Shown in pieces: positions 6,875 to 10,966 of a stretch of DNA of 10,966 nucleotides (position 1 is the stretch's first letter; the number at the start of each line of letters is the position of its first letter). The DNA comes from Candidatus Heimdallarchaeota archaeon LC_3 (lineage in GTDB: Archaea; Asgardarchaeota; Heimdallarchaeia; Hodarchaeales; LC-3), in assembly GCA_001940645.1 (NCBI GenBank), contig MDVS01000062.1, positions 1-10,966 of the forward strand. The letters are read 5' to 3'. The position numbers and the translations under genes were made by a program. Under the pieces are notes generated by a model. It made no database searches. It had not been told where the DNA came from and saw only the letters and a program-made list of their open reading frames with translations.

Positions 6875-7372
6875 TTGGATAAAAAAAAATTTGCTTTTAC
6901 TTCTGAGGATATTTATTATAGAAGCGCTACAGAAGAGGATGCAAAGATTATTTTCTCATTCATAAATCATGAATCAATTAGATCCAATTCCTATTCTTCT
7001 GAAAAAATAAATTGGGAAGAACATCAAAACTGGTTCAATAAAACTCTTGCCTCACCTAATGCAGTCATAATAATCTGTTTAAACGAAAATAATGAATTTC
7101 TTGGACAAGTTCGTTTTAATACTTCTAATATAGATAACACAATTACTGTGAGCATTTTTGTTAATCAAAATTTTCACAGTAAAGGATTAGGAACAAAATT
7201 ATTAAAGGATTTATCTCAAATAGCATTAAAAGCATTTAAAGCTGAAAAAATTATTGCACATATCAAATCTGATAACATCGGATCTATTAAAGCATTTAAA
7301 AAAGCTGGGTACGTTTTTTACCAAGAAAAAATTATTAAAGAAATTGAATCTGTTGAATTAGTCTACAAATAG
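6875..7372 (+). CDS. pseH: UDP-4-amino-4,6-dideoxy-beta-L-AltNAc 4-N-acetyltransferase (GNAT)
   Basis: A GNAT-fold acetyltransferase. In the pseudaminic pathway PseH acetylates the C4 amino group put on by PseC, using acetyl-CoA. It has 165 residues, normal for PseH. IYYRSATEEDAKIIFSF (13-29) is the RimJ/RimL-like N-terminus, EEHQNWF (48-54) the following helix, and FHSKGLGTKLL (100-110) the acetyl-CoA loop (Q/R-x-x-G-x-G/A type, here SKGLGT). NIGSIKAFKKAGY (134-146) is the closing GNAT motif. The start must be TTG: the whole protein contains no internal Met. Codons 3-5 form an A9 tract (6881-6889). No clear ribosome binding site precedes it, and it lies 21 bases after pseI. Substrate is inferred from the neighbours; another acyl group or amine is possible from the sequence alone. 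Confidence 0.87.
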   Translation: MDKKKFAFTSEDIYYRSATEEDAKIIFSFINHESIRSNSYSSEKINWEEHQNWFNKTLASPNAVIIICLNENNEFLGQVRFNTSNIDNTITVSIFVNQNFHSKGLGTKLLKDLSQIALKAFKAEKIIAHIKSDNIGSIKAFKKAGYVFYQEKIIKEIESVELVYK

Positions 7373-7393
7373 AAGAAAATGATTTTACTTCTA
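7370..7393. terminator. Imperfect palindrome between the convergent pseH and pseG ends
   Basis: TAGAAG (7370-7375) pairs with CTTCTA (7388-7393). After one mismatch a further AAA pairs with TTT, leaving a short loop. The palindrome begins at the pseH stop codon and ends three bases before the pseG stop on the other strand, so both genes read into it. It could act as a small two-way terminator or transcript-end stabiliser. The stem is AT-rich and weak. Confidence 0.35.
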
Positions 7394-7396
7394 ACA

Positions 7397-8446
7397 TTAA
7401 ACTTTGAACGCTTTAAGATTCTCTAAAATTCTTTTTTTACCTTTGCCATCAATTAAAGCTTGTCCAGTTTGGCTAAACATTTTTCTTATCTCATAATTCT
7501 TTGTTAAATTATTTATTTGTTTGGAAACGTCTTCAATAACAATATTACTGCCGTCTCCCAAATACAATCCTAAATTATTCTTTTTTAGTTCATTTACAAT
7601 CACTTCTTGATTTTCTTCGACTTTCAGGTATAAAAAAGAAACTCCCATAAAGGCTAACTCCCAAATCGTTGTTCCACTAGCTGTTATTGCGATATCTGAC
7701 CAATTCATCAAATCAGACAAATTAAAATTCCCGGTTATTAAATCGAAATTATGGTTTGACGAGACATTACTATTTTTTACCAAATCATTTATTTCTTGAT
7801 AATGTATATTAACAGGGCCTACAACAATTTTTACTTTAAAGGCAAAAGATTTTAATTGATTTATCGCTTTTATTATTTTAAAAGTAATGTTGCTTTTGTC
7901 ACTTCCACCAATAGTAATTAATAAGTTTTCTGCTATTTTTTTCACAGTTTTATGAGTTTTACGTGACTGAATAAATTCATCTCTTAAAATTACATACTCT
8001 AATCCATTCAGTTTAATAGTCTTTTTATAAGTTTTATAATTATCTTTATATAAATCTGTATTTTGGTTTAAAATAATATTAACTGGATAATACTCTAGAT
8101 GCACAAAATCATCAAATAATAAGACATTAGTTAGTGATTTCAATTCTTGTAAATATTGTTGGTCAAAATGGTAACCATCGATGATCACCCATTTAGCTTG
8201 AATTTCCAAAATTAACTTTTTAATTTCAACTAGATCCTCATTTGCAGGAAAAATCTTTGAAATAGATTTAAGCTTAAAATTATTTTTTAGTAATTTTTTG
8301 ATTTTATCGCTTTCAACATTACCAAGAATAGTCACATCGAAATCATTTCTTAACAATTCTTCTGTTAATGCAACACAACGCATAATATGGCCTATTCCGA
8401 TATCTGTGTTGGCATCAGAACGAATTATTAATGGTATTTTATTCAA
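7397..8446 (-). CDS. pseG: UDP-2,4-diacetamido-2,4,6-trideoxy-beta-L-altropyranose hydrolase
   Basis: Removes UDP from the diacetamido sugar to release the free sugar used by PseI. It has a GT-B-like fold related to MurG. With 349 residues it is slightly longer than well-known PseG proteins (about 275-340). LIIRSDANTDIGIGHIMRC in the N-terminus (6-24) is the PseG signature: His20 matches the catalytic His17 of the Campylobacter enzyme. VIIDGYHF (87-94) and LLFDD (about 108-113) follow. In the C-terminal half ITIGGSDKSN (192-201) and ITASGTTIWELAFMGV (near 254-269) form the UDP-binding part. The start is TTG; the next Met is residue 22, inside the active-site loop, so a later start is impossible. 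CTGAGGTAAGGA, five bases before the TTG, is a strong ribosome binding site. It is the last gene of the - strand operon, 42 bases after the HisF-like gene, and converges with pseH. Confidence 0.9.
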   Translation of the reverse strand: MNKIPLIIRSDANTDIGIGHIMRCVALTEELLRNDFDVTILGNVESDKIKKLLKNNFKLKSISKIFPANEDLVEIKKLILEIQAKWVIIDGYHFDQQYLQELKSLTNVLLFDDFVHLEYYPVNIILNQNTDLYKDNYKTYKKTIKLNGLEYVILRDEFIQSRKTHKTVKKIAENLLITIGGSDKSNITFKIIKAINQLKSFAFKVKIVVGPVNIHYQEINDLVKNSNVSSNHNFDLITGNFNLSDLMNWSDIAITASGTTIWELAFMGVSFLYLKVEENQEVIVNELKKNNLGLYLGDGSNIVIEDVSKQINNLTKNYEIRKMFSQTGQALIDGKGKKRILENLKAFKV

Positions 8447-8451
8447 ATTTT

Positions 8452-8463
8452 TCCTTACCTCAG
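8452..8463 (-). promoter_or_regulatory. Ribosome binding site of pseG
   Basis: On the - strand, GAGG and AAGGA lie close together, the latter five bases before the TTG. This supports TTG as the true start. Confidence 0.6.
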
Positions 8464-8488
8464 TTTAGAAAAGAAATTTTCAGAGATA

Positions 8489-9247
8489 TTATAATCGAAC
8501 ATTAAAACCTTTTTCTGCTAAATATTTCTTAGCTTCTAAAGGTGTTTGCTGAGTGAAATGAAAAATACTTGCAGCTGCAATTGCTGATGCTTTACCTTCT
8601 TGTAAAACTTCAACCATGTGTTGATAAGTTCCAGCACCCCCAGAAGCAATTACTGGTATTGAAACTGCTTCAGATACGCTTTTTATTAAAGTAACATCGT
8701 ATCCTTCCATCGTTCCATCCTTTTCTATTGATGTAAGTAATATTTCTCCTGCTCCTAACCTTTCAACTTCTTGAGCATGTTTAACAGGATCTGTCCCAGT
8801 TGATTTTGTCCCTGAATAAGTATAAACTTCATAATCGCCATTATTATTCCTTTGAGCATCAATAGATACCACTATACATTGTGTACCAAATTGAGATGAT
8901 CCCTTTTTTATTAAATCTGGATTCTCAACAGCAGCAGTATTGATTGTTACCTTATCTGCACCCACTTTCAATAATTTTTTTATATCTTCAAGAGTTCTTA
9001 CCCCTCCACCTACAGTCATTGGCATAAAGCATTCATCAGCTAATTCATCTATTGATTCAAAATCAGGATGTCTTTTGTCAATATTAGCATTTATATCAAC
9101 AAAAAATATTTCATCTACTTCCCGCAAATTATATACTTTTATTGCTTGCATTGCACTTCCTGTTCTCCTCCAAGAATCAAATTTTACTCCTTTAACTAAA
9201 CCTATATCTTTAAATAGCAATGTTGGCATTACACGGATTTTTAACAA
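8489..9247 (-). CDS. HisF-like cyclase subunit of a sugar-amidination ammonia system
   Basis: A TIM barrel of the HisF/HisA family, 252 residues as in HisF. In histidine synthesis HisF receives ammonia from HisH through the barrel and closes the imidazole ring. Paralogues (HisF2/WbuZ type) accompany WbpG/PseA amidotransferases. The N-terminus reads [17 protein letters not shown] (4-20), where HisF has a CLDVKDG-like motif, so the catalytic Asp11 is Leu. Asp130 (VSIDAQR, 127-133) is kept, as are FVDINA (49-54), TVGGGVR (78-84), INTAAV (102-107), KDGTMEGYD (176-184) and IASGGAG (200-206). Loss of Asp11 with an intact barrel and phosphate sites fits ammonia channelling without normal cyclase chemistry. 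The start is TTG, with GTGAT five bases upstream overlapping the hisH stop. An ATG six codons later would cut the first strand. It lies nine bases after the HisH-like gene, so coupling is likely. Confidence 0.88.
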   Translation of the reverse strand: MLKIRVMPTLLFKDIGLVKGVKFDSWRRTGSAMQAIKVYNLREVDEIFFVDINANIDKRHPDFESIDELADECFMPMTVGGGVRTLEDIKKLLKVGADKVTINTAAVENPDLIKKGSSQFGTQCIVVSIDAQRNNNGDYEVYTYSGTKSTGTDPVKHAQEVERLGAGEILLTSIEKDGTMEGYDVTLIKSVSEAVSIPVIASGGAGTYQHMVEVLQEGKASAIAAASIFHFTQQTPLEAKKYLAEKGFNVRL

Positions 9248-9252
9248 TTTGA

Positions 9253-9257
9253 ATCAC
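9253..9257 (-). promoter_or_regulatory. GTGAT ribosome binding site of the HisF-like gene
   Basis: Read on the - strand, GTGAT matches the part of the Shine-Dalgarno sequence often used in archaea. It ends five bases before the TTG, and its first G is the last base of the upstream TAG stop. Ribosomes ending the HisH-like gene are therefore placed to restart here. Confidence 0.4.
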
Positions 9258-9874
9258 TAAATACTTAAAAAATTCTTTAATAATTGAAATCCAATTTTTT
9301 GGCTTTTTTCAGGGTGAAATTGAACTCCGAAAATATTATCTTTTGCAACAGCAGATGCAAAATTTCCGCAATAAGGAGTATTTCCAATAACTTCGTTTTT
9401 GTTTTTAGCTTCAAAGTAATAACTATGAACAAAATAAAAATTTTTTCCTGATGGAATATTATTGAATAATTGATGATTTTTATGAGTTTCCACATTGTTC
9501 CAGCCTATGTGAGGAATTCTTGTATCATCTTCTGTTGAAGAAAATATCTTTACATCTCCCTCAATCCATCCTAAACCTTCTGTTTTACCACCTTCCCAAC
9601 CTGTGGTTGCTAGAAGTTGCATCCCTAAGCAAATCCCCAAAAAAGGAATTTTATTATCAAAAACTTGTTCTCTAAGAATTTCGTGAAGATTTCCCCTTCT
9701 TAAATTTTTCATTGCATCAGGAAAAGCCCCTACACCTGGTAAAATGATCCTGTTTGCTTTTTTGAAATCTTCTTTTTTTTTTGTAACAATTGGATCTCCA
9801 CCACACTCCTGAATGGCTCTAACTACTGAATCAATATTACTCATATCATAATCTACAATTGCAACAATATCCAC
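9257..9874 (-). CDS. HisH-like glutamine amidotransferase subunit
   Basis: A class I glutamine amidotransferase that hydrolyses glutamine and passes ammonia to the HisF-like partner. It has 205 residues, the normal HisH length. IVDYDMSNIDSV (6-17) is the HisH N-terminus, PGVGAF (46-51) the oxyanion strand, GICLGMQLL (80-88) carries the nucleophile Cys82, and FGVQFHPEKS (182-191) supplies His187 and Glu189, so the triad is complete. IGWNNV (123-128) and FVHSYYF (148-154) are further HisH motifs. The start is GTG: the next Met, residue 11, would remove the first beta strand. GGAGGA lies nine bases upstream. A run of ten A on the coding strand spans about codons 31-34. Its place between the amidotransferase gene (28 bases upstream) and the HisF-like gene argues for sugar amidination, not histidine synthesis, since no other his gene is present. 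Confidence 0.9.
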   Translation of the reverse strand: MDIVAIVDYDMSNIDSVVRAIQECGGDPIVTKKKEDFKKANRIILPGVGAFPDAMKNLRRGNLHEILREQVFDNKIPFLGICLGMQLLATTGWEGGKTEGLGWIEGDVKIFSSTEDDTRIPHIGWNNVETHKNHQLFNNIPSGKNFYFVHSYYFEAKNKNEVIGNTPYCGNFASAVAKDNIFGVQFHPEKSQKIGFQLLKNFLSI

Positions 9875-9889
9875 GAGGGAAGATCCTCC
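9875..9889 (-). promoter_or_regulatory. HisH-gene ribosome binding site inside a small hairpin
   Basis: On the - strand GGAGGA (9889 to 9884) precedes the GTG start by nine bases. GAGG within it can pair with CCTC (9878 to 9875) just before the GTG, around a six-base loop. The four-pair, GC-rich stem would cover the ribosome site, and ribosomes finishing the upstream gene 14 bases away could open it. Confidence 0.4.
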
Positions 9890-9902
9890 AAAGAAATGAT
9901 TT

Positions 9903-10966
9903 CTAATCTGAACTTTCTATTGTTTTGACTAGAAGTTCCTCCTCTTTAGGATTATCATAATTAATTTTTGTGAGATTTCCTTTTGAATCTTTAATTAGAT
10001 TTCCTCTTGAATCTGTTTTAAACAATTTTTTGTTCGTAAATCTGTCACAGATCTTTGTGAATTGATCCAATGTCATATCAATTTCATTGAGAACATCTTC
10101 GATTGGTACATCTAAATAATACCATGGAAATTTGCCATCATGCATTTTAACAAGTTTTACAGCATCTTCTCTTGCTAGTCTCCTCCTTCTTACATGAAGA
10201 CATGCTAAATCAGTTGCTCTTCCAAAACCATATTTTAAAAACTTAAAATAATCATGAATACCTGTTTGTACGTTATCAAGATTTTCATAATTAATTAATG
10301 ATCCTTCTACTGGTTTATAGTAAGTTTTAAATCCATGAGCCTGTGAGAATAATGCATTTCCATATCCATCCCAAGGAAGGTAATATCCAAGGAAAATACC
10401 AGTAATACCACCTCTTTTAAGCTCTTCATCAGTAGGATAAGTATACTGTATCAAATTTCTCTTCTCTATACCTACTTGACTTACTATATCTGATACACGC
10501 AATCCCAATAATCCTCCGAATTCTTCTAACCATCTTCTAGTTAACACATTATCATCAGAAGCGGTTGCTGGACCTCCATATTCATTTTGTGAGTTTTCAC
10601 CCCAAACAATTAGTGAAATATTCATTTGAACTGCTATTCTAACTGGGATAGTAAAAATTAGAACATGCTCTGGCCAAGAGATATCTCCAACCTGTTCCAA
10701 TGCTAGTTTGTTAATATTTCTTCGAATAACTGGATTTACTGTGACTTCAATGTAATCTACTCCCTGTCGTTTCAAATTTTCTATATTATATCTTCCAATA
10801 TCTGATAAATGATCAGTAGTTGCAGTTACTGCTAAAGGATTAATACCAAGCTCCAACATTCTAACTACTTGGTATGTGCTATCTTTTCCTCCACTTACTG
10901 GGACTATACAATCATAATTGGTTCCATCTTTTGATTTATATTTGTCTAAAACTTCCATCAATTCTT
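9903..10966 (-). CDS. pseA: N-acetyl sugar amidotransferase (PseA/WbpG family), 5' partial
   Basis: A PP-loop ATPase that adenylates an N-acetyl group and replaces the oxygen with ammonia to make an acetamidino group. PseA of Campylobacter is linked to turning pseudaminic acid into its 7-acetamidino form; WbpG does a similar job on an O-antigen sugar. Counting from the TTG at 10961, the ATP loop PVSGGKDST is at 21-29, WPEHVLIFTIP at 97-107, GENSQNEYGGP at 121-131 and a basic VRRRRLAREDA stretch near 268-278. The frame is open to the window edge and the first visible codons (Glu-Leu-Met) sit where family members are already past their N-terminal Cys-x-x-Cys region, so 10961 is not the real start and roughly 30-40 residues are probably missing. 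The C-terminus carries a tandem DSRGNLIK/DSKGNLTK repeat. It is the first visible gene of the operon leading to pseG. Naming it pseA rests on context; WbpG-type substrates cannot be excluded. Confidence 0.87.
   Translation of the reverse strand, partial: ELMEVLDKYKSKDGTNYDCIVPVSGGKDSTYQVVRMLELGINPLAVTATTDHLSDIGRYNIENLKRQGVDYIEVTVNPVIRRNINKLALEQVGDISWPEHVLIFTIPVRIAVQMNISLIVWGENSQNEYGGPATASDDNVLTRRWLEEFGGLLGLRVSDIVSQVGIEKRNLIQYTYPTDEELKRGGITGIFLGYYLPWDGYGNALFSQAHGFKTYYKPVEGSLINYENLDNVQTGIHDYFKFLKYGFGRATDLACLHVRRRRLAREDAVKLVKMHDGKFPWYYLDVPIEDVLNEIDMTLDQFTKICDRFTNKKLFKTDSRGNLIKDSKGNLTKINYDNPKEEELLVKTIESSD

Noticed and set aside
8940..9495. Open frames at 8940-9260 (+) and 9277-9495 (-) within the HisF-like and HisH-like genes
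   Set aside because: Both lie over conserved catalytic regions read in another frame.
8489..9874. Histidine biosynthesis HisF/HisH
   Set aside because: No other his gene is nearby, HisF Asp11 is missing, and the pair sits between a sugar amidotransferase and pseG.
1..10966. CRISPR arrays, tRNA or rRNA genes, insertion-sequence ends
   Set aside because: Looked for regularly spaced repeats, cloverleaf-like GC-rich segments and long terminal inverted repeats; none is evident by eye.

Overview
This is an AT-rich stretch of prokaryotic DNA devoted almost entirely to nucleotide-sugar biosynthesis for surface glycans (flagellin, pilin, S-layer, capsule or O-chain). The host cannot be named from the sequence. 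Low GC, many TTG starts and both GAGG-type and GTGAT-type ribosome binding sites fit several archaeal lineages (thaumarchaea, methanogens) as well as AT-rich bacteria. No rRNA, tRNA, CRISPR array or recognisable insertion sequence is present.

Left part (1-4250, all + strand): an unrecognised reading frame that is open at the window edge, then a close-packed group of four genes. These are an extended-SDR sugar-nucleotide epimerase/dehydratase, an RmlD-like reductase whose catalytic Tyr position is Glu, an RmlC-like 3,5-epimerase and a GT-B glycosyltransferase. Together they look like the end of a deoxy-sugar pathway plus a transferase. The first steps (RmlA/RmlB type) are not in the window.

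Middle (4251-4527): a convergent spacer with an unusually GC-rich block, a possible 46-codon reading frame, a hairpin and a T8 run.

Right part (4528-10966): a pseudaminic acid module. It holds pseC (aminotransferase, - strand), then divergently pseI (synthase) and pseH (acetyltransferase) on the + strand. A convergent - strand operon follows, read pseA-type amidotransferase, hisH-like, hisF-like, pseG. The HisH/HisF pair probably supplies ammonia to the PP-loop amidotransferase, so the end product may be an acetamidino form such as Pse5Ac7Am rather than plain Pse5Ac7Ac. The gene set resembles the flagellin-glycosylation locus of Campylobacter jejuni. The first enzyme (PseB) and the CMP-transferase (PseF) are not in the window, and the amidotransferase gene runs off the right edge.

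In all, five of the ten genes with a visible start use TTG and one uses GTG. In most of these no internal ATG would leave an intact protein.
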